Source: Topomyia yanbarensis (Eukaryota; Arthropoda; Insecta; Diptera; Culicidae). Taken from it: a DNA stretch of 64,000 nt. Position numbers and translations under genes: made by a program. The stretch spans positions 394,461,037 through 394,525,036 of the forward strand of contig NC_080672.1 in the NCBI RefSeq assembly GCF_030247195.1, in the 5' to 3' direction. Shown here in pieces: positions 63,808-64,000 of this stretch. The number at the start of each line of letters is the position of its first letter. The stretch's first letter is position 1. The notes under the pieces are model-generated. The model was given only the letters and a program-made list of their open reading frames with translations, searched no databases and had not been told where the DNA came from.

Positions 63808-64000
63808 ATCTGAATGGAGCAGTACCCAGTCAAAAAATATGCGGACGAAGATCGTCAGGCGATTTAAATAGTTTGACGTTTTACTCAACTCGCCTGTGCT
63901 AATTGCCCCTAGGAACAAATGCTATTTGCGAATGCGATTTAAAGGCAATTTCAATACTTAGACGACAAATTTTCTGGCGGCTGCAATGGACTTGGTTGTT
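63808..64000. other. Window end; nothing recognised
   Basis: No coding exon or repeat boundary is seen in these last bases. Confidence 0.4.

Overview
This window looks like nuclear DNA of an insect, most probably a culicine mosquito. The basis is one split host gene with canonical GT-AG introns, an AT-rich background, and a dense, mixed transposon load: Ty3/gypsy, CR1-like, I-clade and R1-clade LINEs, hAT, PIF/Harbinger and pogo-like MITEs. The species assignment is inference. No bacterial features, CRISPR arrays or intact tRNA genes were seen.

The host gene is cytosolic NAD-dependent glycerol-3-phosphate dehydrogenase (Gpdh1), on the minus strand. I could place five coding exons (45472-45515, 28442-28619, 9419-9998, 9204-9357, 9051-9143). 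All junctions are in phase, and they make a 350-residue enzyme if the last exon reads into its own donor (HM, then TAA). A TATA box lies about 180 bases before the ATG. Introns 1 and 2 are 16.9 and 18.4 kb and hold most of the mobile DNA; introns 3 and 4 are about 60 bases.

Region by region: 1-4.5 kb is a graveyard (Harbinger transposase fragment, decayed copy of the 3' end of the gypsy element, direct repeats). 4.7-9.0 kb holds one possible inverted-repeat element and little else. Intron 2 (10.0-28.4 kb) carries short tandem arrays, a roughly 500-bp tandem repeat, palindromes, nested MITEs and a 5'-truncated I-clade LINE that was itself hit by a 1.2-kb hAT element. Intron 1 (28.6-45.5 kb) carries a dead R1-clade LINE split by a nearly intact I-clade LINE, followed by a GC-rich 3' repeat tract containing a TA-flanked MITE.

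Upstream of Gpdh1 is an apparently complete, recent Ty3/gypsy element (46949-56900). It has LTRs identical by eye, a TAGT target duplication, a tRNA-Lys-type primer site and a textbook -1 frameshift signal (GGGAAAC plus a predicted pseudoknot) joining gag to pol. It is followed by a CR1-like LINE with two open frames (57970-62282) and a second copy of a 427-bp hAT-type MITE.

The most notable observations are the gag-pol frameshift module, the perfect hairpin and 56-bp repeats in the gypsy 3' region, the layered insertions with exact target duplications, the missing AUG of the CR1 ORF2, and the stop codon built into the Gpdh1 exon 5 splice donor.
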